Shown one piece after another: positions 39,701 through 54,660 of a stretch of DNA of 64,000 nucleotides (position 1 is the stretch's first letter; every line of letters begins with the position of its first letter). The position numbers were made by a program, and so were the translations under genes. The notes beneath the pieces were generated by a model. It had not been told where the DNA came from. It saw only the letters and a program-made list of their open reading frames with translations, and made no database searches. The stretch is from Oscarella lobularis (Eukaryota; Porifera; Homoscleromorpha; Homosclerophorida; Oscarellidae): NCBI RefSeq assembly GCF_947507565.1, contig NC_089175.1, positions 2,469,733-2,533,732 on the forward strand, given 5' to 3'.

Positions 39701-40092
39701 ACGATTTCGAGTTGAACGAAGGCGACGTCGACGATCATGACGAACGGGATGACGATCGTTTCCGTTGCGCTATTGATGACCGCTTGCGCCGAAACGCGAT
39801 CGGCGTCCACGTCGAGCGAACCGAGATGAATGTACTGGACGGTGTTCGGCGCGAAGTCGCACGGGAATCGATCGGGCGTCATAAAGCCGATCGTCTGTTC
39901 GAGCGGATTGTTGCGAAGGATGCGCACTTCGCATCGATCGCCGACTTCGAATTCGATTTCGAGATCGGCGGGACTGAGAAAGACCGAGCGACCGCGATTC
40001 ACCGTGATCGGATTGTTCGTCGCGATGCGTCGTCGCGCGTTCGTCGTCGCGACGAGGAGTAGGGAGAGGAGGAGGAGGAGGAGAGGCTTCAT
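30735..40092 (-). CDS. FREM2: FREM2-like basement-membrane protein (3,063 aa, 4 exons)
   Basis: Large single-pass extracellular matrix organiser of the FRAS1/FREM family. Exons 34299-40092, 31412-34242, 31224-31358 and 30735-31166 join in frame. The signal peptide is [19 protein letters not shown]. An N-terminal domain and about twelve CSPG/NG2-type repeats follow (recurring YEHDGSDTT, VDDESP and SDGxN motifs) up to about residue 1690. Then come five Calx-beta domains (for example VNENAKHLTVTVIRQGD, YRVEEDVGVLRIPITRTGD) to about residue 2300, and a long beta-rich juxtamembrane region. The transmembrane helix is at about 3006-3029 and the 34-residue tail ends NTEV, a class I PDZ-ligand form. 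Domain order and length fit FREM2 (about 3,170 aa) better than FRAS1, which adds VWC and furin repeats. The GC-ending codons leave long antisense frames open on the + strand. Confidence 0.93.
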
Positions 40093-41497
40093 GACTGGAA
40101 GAGGCGGAGTCTACGAGAACGACACGTCAAAGTAAACATCGACTACTCGGAATCGAAAGAGGTCTAATAGCTAAACAACTACTAAAAGTCGAAAAGTGCT
40201 CTTTGCTACGCCTATCCGTTAGCATGCTTGAATTCGATTTAGCCAACAAATAGGAAGGCCACCCTGCTCGAGGCTCGTACCACGCATCGGGTCTCGACTG
40301 TCTCGACCGTCTAACCATAATAAACGTCGGGGAGGGCTCCGACTGTCAACAGTTCCTCATCATCCTAATTGGTGACAGTCGGGACACGCGACCCGGTGCG
40401 CTCGCGGTCTGGGAAAACGACGGTCCCGTACGTTGATAGGTAACACTAAAATGCTAATGTCGCACACGACGCAAAGGAGAACGCGTTCGCAGGAAAAGAG
40501 ACGCTCGGCCACCGGCGCCAACGAACGGGGTCTAGAACGTTGGGCGCGCGCGCGAGCACGACTTCGTGTGAACTCGACGAGCGCGGCACGTGCGAAACGT
40601 CGACGTTTCGACGCCTCGCGCCGTATCGTAAAATAATGTCGAGACACTTCGACGGGCACCGAACAACCATGCACATTCATGCGAAGCCACACGACCTTTC
40701 AGCGCAATTAGGGGAACGATGCAAAGTGGATGATTCCTCTAGGGCATTTGGAACAATGGGATCATGCCACACAAACCAAACCTCGTAACTTCGTCAGACG
40801 TCAAGTAGAAATTGTTCAGAAACGCTCCTTCGCAATATCCTACGATAGAGAGATCGGCGTTAGGCGATCGAAGCTTCGCTCCGTTTTTTTTCTCCCGCGG
40901 CTCACCTACCGATGACAGGACAACGACAGGAGGATACTGAAACTTTCTGCGCGATCCGAAAGGTGCAAGCGGCGTCCGAGCGGAGTGGGATCGAAGTGCG
41001 AGACGACGTCTGCGCGTCACTCCCCTTATAGGGTCCCGCAAGTCTGATTAGGGCGTGGCTTACCGAAAGGCGGCGGCGCCGATCTGCCGGCTGATTAGAC
41101 TCGGTTCTATTTCGGCGAAAATGGATCATCATGAATAACAATAAGCAGCTACTTATTCGGTGTCTTACTGCATGTACCGACGCAAATGGCCTCGTTTTCG
41201 AGTCGCACAGTCGCCGAGGTAAGACGATCGTGACCGGAAGCGAACGGTCGAGGCCGCGACGAAAATCGAGGCTGTACTCATCAATAATTCGACGCGTGCG
41301 CGCGTGTCACCGCAAAACCAAAGATTTGATTGAGACAACGTATTGTACGCTAGCAAGCTAGCACCCTTCAAAAAAAACACAAACTAGATACAAATGACGA
41401 CGAGCCTGACAGAAGAAGAAAAAAAGCCTTTTATCCAGCAAAGCAGGCTAAAGTAGAGAAACAAATTCTGTAAGGTCTGTTTGGTTATAAGCGAGAC
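40093..41497. promoter_or_regulatory. 5' flank of FREM2-like gene
   Basis: About 1.4 kb between the FREM2 start and the PI3K stop, long for this window. No open frame shows similarity to a known family. It has GC-rich Arg-coding stretches near 40480-40640, an 18-bp perfect palindrome at 40593-40610 and an AT/GA-rich end. Likely promoter, 5' UTR exons and possible enhancers of the matrix gene. Confidence 0.4.
40593..40610. repeat. 18-bp perfect palindrome
   Basis: CGAAACGTCGACGTTTCG reads identically on both strands and lies about 500 bp upstream of the FREM2-like start codon. It could be a dimeric transcription-factor site; nothing else supports that. Confidence 0.5.
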
Positions 41498-46616
<5,119 letters not shown>

Positions 46617-46687
46617 TAAGGCGAGAATCCGTTCGATCTTCGGCTCGTCGCATTCGTCAACGTCGTCTCTTGTGCGCTTTCTTTAGT
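46617..46687. promoter_or_regulatory. Bidirectional promoter PI3K / RPL31
   Basis: The divergent start codons are 71 bp apart. The RPL31 side ends in TGTGCGCTTTCTTTAG, a pyrimidine-rich stretch like the TOP initiators of ribosomal-protein genes. Such a short spacer must hold both core promoters. Confidence 0.5.
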
Positions 46688-47235
46688 ATGCCGGCGAGAA
46701 AGGATCAGAAGAAGGGCCGATCGGCCATGAAGGAAGTCGTCACGCGCGTGCACACGATTCATCTTCACAAACACGTCCACGGCACGTAAGTCGCCTTCGC
46801 AAATCGCGTCGTCGGCCCCGTAGCGACTCCTCCTCTAGGCAATTCAAGAAGCGGGCCCCGCGCGCGGTGAAAGCGATCAAGCAATTCGCAACGAAAGTCA
46901 TGGGAACGACGGACATTCGCATCGACGTCCAACTCAACAAACACATATGGTGCCGAGGAATCAAGTACGCTATAGTCACCTCGCCCCAATCGCCTGTGGA
47001 TTATTATTATTTTCCTCCTCTTCAGAAACGTTCCTTTTCGAGTGCGAGTAAAACTCGAGCGGAAACGAAACGAAGACGAAGATGCGCCCAACAAGCTTTA
47101 TACCTTGGTTAGTCACGTGCCTGTCGATTCGTTCAAAGGTGAATCTTTTTTTCTGTGATATTTGCTTTTTTTTACTAACCTCGTGCTTATTTTTTAGGTC
47201 TTCAAACGATGAATATTGACAGTGACGATTCTTAG
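46688..47235 (+). CDS. RPL31: 60S ribosomal protein L31 (124 aa, 4 exons)
   Basis: Structural protein of the large ribosomal subunit near the exit tunnel. Exons 46688-46785, 46839-46964, 47026-47138 and 47198-47235 join in frame to 124 residues (human 125). [55 protein letters not shown] and [20 protein letters not shown] are unmistakable. The introns are 53-61 bp, too short to host a typical snoRNA. Confidence 0.97.
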
Positions 47236-47396
47236 ACAGGAAATTGCTTTTGTTGTCTTGGTTAATTGAGAATAAAAGATCAGAAATTAATGATTTGTGT
47301 CTATAATAACGCGCGTAGATATGATGAGAGTGTTGCTTACTTGACCTAGAGCGTTTCTTGCTGGATTCATCTGATAGAAAATTAAAGGGTTCTTTT

Positions 47397-48392
47397 TTAT
47401 AGAAACATATCCTCCAGGTAAGTATCAAACTCATCCTCTTTCGTCTTGTCAGCCAAAACGTTAGCAGAAGCCTTCCACACGTCCGATGCGTCATCAGTAG
47501 GAGCAGAATCCTCTTCTTTATCCTCATCCTCATCCTCATCCTCATCATTCGTTTCATTATCCTCTTGATCATCATCATCATCATCATCATCATCATTATC
47601 TGGTCTCTTTTTCTTTTTCCTCGATTTCTCCCCTTTCTGCTTCCTTCTCTTCGATTTCAACGCCTCCCCCTTACCAACCCGAACCTGCCTCCTCTTCTCG
47701 CGATAATTCAACTTCGGCGCGCATCCCGCGCACAATCGCAATTTGACGAGAGCATTCTTCTTCACTCCTCTCTCGACATAGCCGAAATTCACCTCCCACG
47801 TCGTCAGCCCGTTCTTCTCGTCGCATCGTCGCTCGCCGCACGAAAACTGCCCCTTCCCATCGACGACCTCGCGCTCGACGCGCCAGCGCAAGCCAATCGA
47901 ATTCCTTTGCGCCTGATAACGCGACAAGTCGACTATCGCGTACTCCTTGTACAATTTCTCGTAGTATCGTCGCGCCAGGCGCACTTCCCAGCGTCCCTCG
48001 GCCAAATCGTCGTCGTTCGCGTCCCAGAGAAAGCGATGCTCCTGCTTTAGGACGTCCAAATCGCTTCGATCGCGACTCGCGTCGCGTTTCAAGTGTTCGA
48101 TGCCCTCTTGCTTCAGATAGTACGTGTTCACGAGCAATTTGTGCCGATCGTAGGCGTTTAGGGAGAGGAGATGATGGCGCTGGGCCTTCATCTCCTCATG
48201 ATCGCGCGCTTCCCACGCCTCGCGTTTCGACGTCGATTTTTTCGCGTGCCGATCGACGCCGTGCGATCGCGCGGCCGATAGAGGATCGTCTCGCCACGTC
48301 TTCTTGCGCTCCGAGTCGTCCAATTCGGACGAATAGCCGCCGCGACCAGCAAACGCAAAGTCCAAGCTACATGTATCTGATTCTTCTCCCAT
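47397..48392 (-). CDS. FRA10AC1: FRA10AC1 homologue, nuclear/spliceosome-associated (331 aa, single exon)
   Basis: Matches the FRA10AC1 family through the core: AYDRHKLLVNTYYL, LDVLKQEHRFLWDANDDD, LARRYYEKLYKEYAIVDLSR, GLRWRVEREVVDGKGQFSCG, TTWEVNFGYVERGVKKNALV and KLRLCAGCAPKLN. The two Cys pairs (CGERRC, CAGC) could bind zinc. The C-terminal EDEFDTYLEDMFL is almost the human ending. Between lies a Lys-rich then Asp/Glu-rich low-complexity region from a (GAT)n run at 47562-47597. In human the gene sits at a fragile site and the protein is linked to the spliceosome. No intron is seen, unusual here. Confidence 0.92.
   Translation of the reverse strand: MGEESDTCSLDFAFAGRGGYSSELDDSERKKTWRDDPLSAARSHGVDRHAKKSTSKREAWEARDHEEMKAQRHHLLSLNAYDRHKLLVNTYYLKQEGIEHLKRDASRDRSDLDVLKQEHRFLWDANDDDLAEGRWEVRLARRYYEKLYKEYAIVDLSRYQAQRNSIGLRWRVEREVVDGKGQFSCGERRCDEKNGLTTWEVNFGYVERGVKKNALVKLRLCAGCAPKLNYREKRRQVRVGKGEALKSKRRKQKGEKSRKKKKRPDNDDDDDDDDDQEDNETNDEDEDEDEDKEEDSAPTDDASDVWKASANVLADKTKEDEFDTYLEDMFL
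47562..47597. repeat. (GAT)n / (ATC)n microsatellite coding for poly-Asp
   Basis: About nine to ten consecutive ATC triplets on the + strand read as GAT (Asp) in FRA10AC1, followed by further GAG/GAT repeats around 47520-47550. Likely length-polymorphic. Confidence 0.8.
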
Positions 48393-48504
48393 CGACTTCT
48401 CCTATACGGGAAACCAGTCAATCATGTGCTGCAGAAAAATCAATAAAAAAGTGTACCTTTTTGGAGCGTCCATTTTTACCCCTGCCAAGAGCCGAATTAA
48501 TTTA

Positions 48505-48563
48505 CAGTGAAACCTCATTGCGGGCCACGTTTTCTTGGGTGACCGCCAACTGAGGTTCCACTG
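48505..48563. mobile_element. 59-bp miniature inverted-repeat element with TA target sites
   Basis: Begins CAGTGAAACCTCA and ends TGAGGTTCCACTG, inverted repeats of about 13 bp with one mismatch and weaker matching further in (GCGGGCC / GGCGGTC), flanked by TA on both sides. Ends and target site fit pogo/Tc1-mariner-type elements. It lies between FRA10AC1 and UBE3A and has no coding capacity. Confidence 0.6.
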
Positions 48564-48663
48564 TACAGTAGTAGTACACTCACACATCCTACATACTACC
48601 GGTATATAAATTATTTCGCAACCAAAAAGTTTCAGCATGTCGTTGCGCGTTTGTTTTTTCACT

Positions 48664-51600
48664 CTATATCATTCCAAATCCTTTAGCGTGCGTGATTGCC
48701 TTCAGCAAGCGCTCCTCCAGCTTCTCCTTACTAGAATACTCGCACAGCAAAAGCACATTGAAACACGTATGAGCCGTCGGCAATCTTATAGATAGAAAAT
48801 ATGCAATGTATCGTTTTTTTTTACAAGCGTCGACGAACCTGTCCGAGTCCGCCCCATTTTTTGCAATAATAAATTTGACCTTGCTAAGGCCTCCCAGTGG
48901 AACGCGGTCACTTCCAGTTGCAAAACTAAGCAACTTTTTCTTCTGCTTTTCACTGAACCCGTGCACAATTTCCCAAAACCATCTATTTAATTAAAAAATC
49001 ATTGATTATGATTAATTAAGATATCTCGTCCCCCCAACTCACTTTATGACTTGGGAATCTTTCGTGAATCCTCCATCGTATAGACTCGATTCTTCTAGAG
49101 CCATAAAGTTCAAGTCCTAAATGTATACACACAAAAATGCGTGGTTGCTACGCGATGAATGCGACCTTGGTTACCTCACTGCCACAAATTAAAAGTTCAA
49201 GTTCATTTGGTTGGAACCAAACTCTCAGTGGATTTTCATCTACAACCATATCAAATCCGCGTTTAAATGCACTAAACTATTAGACACCATAGTAATTATT
49301 AATCGTCATGTCTAATAGATATCTCTCACTTGTTTCTCTATCATTTTATTCAGCACGAAATCGGCGTAAAGACGAACGTACTCCTAAAGGGAAAAAGTGA
49401 TGAATTTTTGATATTTTACAGGAGAAGAGAGAGGTCACTTCTCTATTCTCGTTCGTAACGGGAATTTGGCTGCCATTCTCCTTCAAATCGTACGTCAAAA
49501 CCGTTCCCAAAACGTCCGTGTAATTGATACTGAACGTGCACATGAACGTCTCCTCAACGTTTTCATCTGACTCAAGCAATTGAACGAGACTCGCGGATAG
49601 AACCTTAGAAAACGAATAGTCAATAAATAATAATAATAATAATAATCTTAAACGAACCGGATGAAATGCTTTCAGGTCTTCGAACGTCGCCGGATATCCC
49701 ATCAATTTGCGATAGACGGTCATGGGAAAGCGAAGGTCCAGAATGACGTGATTATATATCGCCAAGCCCAACATTATTCCGACGAGCATGTATTCGCTGT
49801 CGTTTTCAAAAGACGTCGGATTGAACCAACACTCGCGACTCTCTTCGACGAAACTAAACATCGCTAAGAAGAAAAAGTACAATTTCGCCCCCTTTTTTTG
49901 ATTGAAGGGGAATTTTCATTTTACCATATTTGGGATTGAAGAGTTCTTCGATGACCAATTGAAAGAATTCCTTTTGAACGCCTCCCTCGTCGAAACCCTG
50001 TTCGCCTTCGAATTCGATGAAGAGTTGCTTTTTCAGCTCTTGAGGACTTTCCTGAGCCATCATCTCAAGCTGAAAAAAAATTATTATTATTATTATTGTC
50101 ATTGATTTATTTATCTTCGCGCTTTCACCTGCAACAAGGCGTCCTGTATGAGCGTCTCCCTATTGATTTTCAACTTCAAAAAAGGCGAATTCCTATATCC
50201 CCCGCTGATCATTTGGAGCACAGTCAAGCGTCCCTGATCCTGCATCTTAAGCCGATTCTCCCACGAGAGGCCCTGCACCTTCACTTCCGGCTTCAACACA
50301 AACGGATAATTCAAAAACGAAAATCCTCCGCCGCCCGTCGCGCCACCCAAGCGCGCCTGCTGCGACTGCTTCATAATAATAAAGTCTTCGCGAACGTTAA
50401 CGCTGTCGTTGAGCACTTCATTGACGAACTCCTCCGCGCCGACGAGCGGACAGCGTATCAACTGAAAGGGGACCCCAAACAGACGTTCCAATTGATCCCA
50501 ACCGCCTTTCGTTCCCTCGACGTGACGTCGTCGTCGTCGACCGTGACGTTGACGCGTTACGGAACGAAAACCGAACATTCCAAAGGGAATGGGCAGGGCT
50601 TCGTCGTCGTCGTCGTCATCGTCTTCATCATTATTATCGTCATTGGCGTCGTCATGGAGAACGACGGGACTTTCTGACGAGATGGGCGACGCTTCCTGGT
50701 GCGTTCCGCCGAGGAGACTTGCGAGATAGACGTAGCCAAGACAGACGACTGCGTCGCAAACGGCGGGTTCGTGATTGGGCGGCGCCGAAGCGGCGGCTGC
50801 GGACGAATGCGAGAGAAGTTTCAACGTGATCAACTGCTGAAACGAACCGATGAGCTGACTGAGATACGCCGGTTCGCTCGACGACCAATAGCGAATCAGA
50901 TGCTTCTGATGTGATACGGGAAACGCGGCCATGACGTGACACAGACGCGGAAACGCCGCGTCCAAATACTCCGGACTTTGTATGTCGGGATTCTCCAGCC
51001 AAATGACGAATTGATTCAAATAGTTCGGCGCGTCGATCGACGGACGACGATAGCGTATTTCCATTTCGATGCCGTCGGCGAGCATCAGCATCGCGTTGAT
51101 GAGCGACGATTGGACGTTGGATTGATTGAGCGACGTGAGAAGTTCGAACGCCTGTCGCGCGGCGCGTCGATCGACGGTGAGATCGTCCTGATGCGAGAGG
51201 GAGCCGCCGTCGGCGAAGGAACCCTCGCTGAGAAAACTCGAGTTGAGCGAGTCGGCGTTGGAGAAGACTTGGCCCACTTTGCGCACGAGAGGAAGGTAGT
51301 TGTCGTTCGCTTGGCATTCGGATACGAGAGCCTTTAGACTGGCCAATGTAAAGAACTGAACTTCAGTACCACCTGAAAAAAATATAGATTAATAAGATTT
51401 TAAGATAATTCAATTATATTGTGTGGGCGTGGTTCTGCTATTTTTTCGTACTCGGTATCGATTCCGGTGGGGCTTTGCTTGTCTGGGGTGATGGTGACGT
51501 CACTTTCTTGCTCTTGGAGGTGTGGTTCGTTGCGACGGCGTTTCCTCGCACCGAGGCGACGGCTTGCGCCGCCGCGACGTTGTCGCTCATTTCCGGCGAT

Positions 51601-51745
51601 TCTTTTTTCAGTTCGGCGAAGCGGCGTTCGATTAGAAGGCGCGCTTGCTTCCTGTTCGAACGAAATCAATGTCGCGCGTCTTGGCCATCGTTTCGCTGCT
51701 TCTCTACCGTCTATCCTGTCGTTTCCCGGCGGATTTGCCCGACAT
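48664..51745 (-). CDS. UBE3A: HECT E3 ubiquitin ligase UBE3A (about 9 exons)
   Basis: E3 ligase of the E6AP family. From the N-terminus: a short exon (51745 to about 51709, [13 protein letters not shown]) spliced to [14 protein letters not shown], which aligns with the start of the human AZUL domain, but the zinc-binding Cys cluster is absent and the frame continues with [14 protein letters not shown]. The large exon (51370 to about 50130) holds the conserved middle region: [40 protein letters not shown], an acidic insert, and [24 protein letters not shown] exons follow: [73 protein letters not shown], and the catalytic end [20 protein letters not shown] with active-site Cys in HTCFN, ending KGFGMI (human KGFGML). 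Confidence 0.93.
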
Positions 51746-51812
51746 TTTCGAGATTTTTCCTTTCTTGTTATGGCGCATGCGTGTTCGGCAGGAGAACGTC
51801 GCGTGCGCTAGA
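51746..51812. promoter_or_regulatory. Bidirectional promoter UBE3A / Trm9-like gene
   Basis: A 67-bp spacer between divergent start codons, including GGCGCATGCGTG, an NRF1-like palindromic core (GCGCATGCG). NRF1-type sites are typical of shared housekeeping promoters in animals. Confidence 0.55.
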
Positions 51813-52611
51813 CATGGATTCCTCTGCAGCACAAGTCGAAACAGAACATGTGCATCGCGTTTACGACGACATAGCCTTTCATTTTAGTCACACACGCTAC
51901 AAGCCGTGGCCTAAAATCGCCGAATTTCTCGCTGCATTGCCATCGGGCAGCTTCGTAGCTGACATCGGCACGTGACTTATAAACAAAGCTCCGTATATGG
52001 TAATTGTTCGCGCTCTTTTAGGTTGCGGCAATGGAAAGTACATCGGATGTCCCGTTCGCGCCGGCGTTTTTATTCACGGATCGGATCGGTGTCGCGAATT
52101 GCTCGAAATTGCTCGCTCGCGTGACCACGAAGTCCTAGTTTGCGACAATCTCCTTCTACCCTACAAAGATAACTGCTTCGATGCCGTCCTATCCATAGCC
52201 GTTATTCATCATTTCGCATCGAAACAACGACGACGCGAAGCCATCGAAGAACTAGCACGAGTCCTCGCTCCAAAAGGAAAAATGATTATTTACGTATGGG
52301 CAATGGAACAACAGAGAAAAAAGGTAAATGCATATTCACGTGATATATTTCATTGGTAATTGATTGATTTATAGTTTGATAGTCAGGATGTATTTGTACC
52401 GTGGCACCTACAACGCCAGTTCAATAGAAAAGAGGAAGAAGACGCCACCAAAGATTCAAAATCATGCTTTTCTCACACGTACCAGCGTTACTACCACGTA
52501 TTCAAAGAAGGCGAACTAAGAGATCTGATCGAGTCGATACCTCATCTACAAATAATCCAGGACTATTACGATCACGAGAACTGGTGCATAGTAGCAGAAA
52601 AAATAGCATAG
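51813..52611 (+). CDS. TRMT9B: Trm9/TRMT9B/ALKBH8-type tRNA wobble-uridine methyltransferase (3 exons)
   Basis: S-adenosylmethionine-dependent methyltransferase predicted to finish mcm5U at tRNA position 34. Exon 1 (51813-51967) gives [19 protein letters not shown] and VADIG; exon 2 (52022-52323) completes the SAM motif DIGCGNGKY and has [40 protein letters not shown] and [10 protein letters not shown]. Exon 3 (about 52374-52611) gives [12 protein letters not shown] and the C-terminal [16 protein letters not shown] and [10 protein letters not shown], shared by ALKBH8 and TRMT9B. The long disordered insert of vertebrate TRMT9B is missing, so the protein resembles yeast Trm9. Keeping the SAM motif in frame needs a GC donor at 51968. 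Confidence 0.9.
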
Positions 52612-52631
52612 ATAATAATTAACTTTACTAA

Positions 52632-53765
52632 TTACAAATATAATGAATACTCTCCGAGATGCTCGCAATGAGCTCTCACCTTATCCGGAGGCACGTGAAG
52701 GCAAAACTCCAAAGCAACCAATACGGGAAACTCATAGATCAATAAATCCCGATGAGAAACGTGAAGCACGTCGACGAGACAATCCATCAGCAGACGCACG
52801 TGCGCTTTACGTATGTCGCACATTTTCGCCGCCAATAGAAGACAACATCCGGCGGCAATTTTCCGATTCGTCTTATTCACCTTTCCCTTATAGACGAACA
52901 ATTCGTAATAGACGTAGCCAAGCGCGATGACGCCCAAATCGAGTTGAAATTTCGCGCCGACTTTCGCCAGAGATCTCTTGATGCTGCGCAATTTGCTCAA
53001 CGTCAAGTGGACGTGCGGAAAACGATCGCGAAATTGCTGATTCAAATTCCGCTTGATTTGCGCCGGTTTCGCGTACTCCAACACAGAGAAACGATAGCCA
53101 CAAACCGTCATGACTTTCTTGTGCTTACCGCTGACCATTTCCGGGTCGTCTAGCATGAGCCCATCATAGCCGAACGTGTAATTGCACGAAATCGGCGACA
53201 ATTCGCCACCGGGATGATGATCTGACATCATTGTTGCCATGGCACCCCACGTGCGCGTCAATAGATAATCATAGGAAATAACCGATTTTCCGCCCCTGCT
53301 ACTAACGTTAATTCCTTCTATGACAACTGACGTATTTCCCGCTATGGAAACGGGCGGATTTTTTTCCGCGCTCGCCTTCTTGTCGTCGACGTAGCGAAGC
53401 GATGAGAATATCGATACGGGATGTCCGCCTTGGGTCAATACGACGCGATTTCCGCGTAGGCGATTCTTTGCGTCGTCTAGCGAACGAACGAATTTGAATT
53501 CTGCTAGTGATGGCGTCACTTCCGGATCGACGACGTTCGCGTCGAACGAATGCGATTTGGCGCGTCGCGTGCGTCGCGGATCGACGCTTTCGGTCAGAGA
53601 AAGCGAACGCGTTGCTATGGGAAGACGGAAATCGTTCGCGGCTTTGATTCGAGGCGCTGGACGCGTCGCGTCGAGACGATTCGTCGAACCGTCGAGAGAT
53701 ATGCCCAGTAGAAAGGCGCGCGCTTCGGCTCGTCTCGCATTGGATCCTTTACGAACGGCTATCAT
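52632..53765 (-). CDS. CABLES: CABLES-family cyclin-fold protein (377 aa, single exon)
   Basis: Homologue of CDK5/ABL enzyme substrates CABLES1/2, adaptors between cyclin-dependent kinases and tyrosine kinases. The N-terminal half is Ser/Arg-rich and disordered. Mid-protein blocks (ILLTQGGHPVSIFSSLRY-like, ISYDYLLTRTWG, DDPEMVSGKHKKVMTVCGYR) match the family. The C-terminal cyclin fold has KRNLNQQFRDRFPHVHLTLS, LDLGVIALGYVYYELFVYKG, NRKIAAGCCLLLAAKMCDIR and LIYEFPVLVALEFCLHVP. The frame is uninterrupted from 53765 to the stop; no intron is needed. Confidence 0.88.
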   Translation of the reverse strand: MIAVRKGSNARRAEARAFLLGISLDGSTNRLDATRPAPRIKAANDFRLPIATRSLSLTESVDPRRTRRAKSHSFDANVVDPEVTPSLAEFKFVRSLDDAKNRLRGNRVVLTQGGHPVSIFSSLRYVDDKKASAEKNPPVSIAGNTSVVIEGINVSSRGGKSVISYDYLLTRTWGAMATMMSDHHPGGELSPISCNYTFGYDGLMLDDPEMVSGKHKKVMTVCGYRFSVLEYAKPAQIKRNLNQQFRDRFPHVHLTLSKLRSIKRSLAKVGAKFQLDLGVIALGYVYYELFVYKGKVNKTNRKIAAGCCLLLAAKMCDIRKAHVRLLMDCLVDVLHVSHRDLLIYEFPVLVALEFCLHVPPDKVRAHCEHLGEYSLYL

Positions 53766-53830
53766 GCAGAGAAACGACAGTGAGATCGAGTCAGCTGATT
53801 AAATTCCCCGGATAAAACACGTCACATATC

Positions 53831-54439
53831 TCATTGAACGTCTTCTTCGCTTATTTCCTCTTCTATAGTAGTATCTGGCGAATAGGAAGAATTGAGAACG
53901 GCGATATTGAGACCTTCCAAAGCCTTCTCGTGAGCCTGAATCATTTCGCTCTTTCGATCGCCATACAGAACGCCATACCAACGCGAAACAGACACCGAAA
54001 CATTTTCGGTAAGGCGACTTTTCAATTTAGCGAGTTTTTCTATCTCCATGTGAGACGTGATGTGAAGCCCGATGAAATTGCACGAAAATTCGGAACGAAT
54101 GTGATAATTCAAGGCGGTACGATTTTGATGAGAAACTATTGACCACGTGTTATTTCCGGCGTACGGATCGATTCGCCACGTCGTGTAGTAAACGATCGAG
54201 TCGACGAAAGACGACAAGACGTGTCGATTCGTGACTTTGATTCGATTTGGCCAGTGCGGATGGGCGGACGGAAGGGTTTTTGACAGTTGGCTGATGACGT
54301 CGAATACGCGAATGGGATGCTGATCGATGTCGATGGTCGTCGTGAAGTCGAACGAGGGCTTCCTCTCGCGAAGCCACGGCACGCAGTACGAGAGAATAAC
54401 GCCAATTACGACGACTATAGCGATGACCGACTTCTTCAT
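53831..54439 (-). CDS. SRPBCC/START-like membrane protein, divergent member (202 aa)
   Basis: Single exon. The N-terminal helix MKKSVIAIVVVIGVILSYCV anchors or targets the protein, followed by a lumen- or cytosol-facing START-like fold. It resembles the + strand family next door in layout and in the segment LPSAHPHWPNRIKVTNR (family MPALHPLVTEVKFLER), but is otherwise divergent and ends in an acidic tail. Family function is unknown; SRPBCC folds usually bind hydrophobic ligands. It is head-to-head with the first family member (starts 221 bp apart). Confidence 0.65.
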   Translation of the reverse strand: MKKSVIAIVVVIGVILSYCVPWLRERKPSFDFTTTIDIDQHPIRVFDVISQLSKTLPSAHPHWPNRIKVTNRHVLSSFVDSIVYYTTWRIDPYAGNNTWSIVSHQNRTALNYHIRSEFSCNFIGLHITSHMEIEKLAKLKSRLTENVSVSVSRWYGVLYGDRKSEMIQAHEKALEGLNIAVLNSSYSPDTTIEEEISEEDVQ

Positions 54440-54660
54440 ACTTGCGTCGACGTGCGTGATGCTTCCGTTCACGGTGATTTCAATGAACACACCCTGTATC
54501 CCGGACACGACTGTAGCTGCTAAGTGGCTTCCTTTGCAGCAAAAGCTGAATCCAATGACCATGTACACCGCTTGACTAGGCTTATGAAAAATAAACACTT
54601 GGCACCGGCACCACCTTTTTCACAAAATTCCTTGTAGCATTCTAGCGCACGTTATCTACT

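Noticed and set aside
30735-40092. Possibility that the large protein is a bacterial-type Calx-beta/cadherin-like adhesin from a symbiont
   Set aside because: It has spliceosomal introns, a FREM2 domain order, a C-terminal membrane helix and a short tail.
47139-47197. Intron-encoded snoRNA in RPL31
   Set aside because: The introns are about 53-61 bp and show no C/D or H/ACA boxes.
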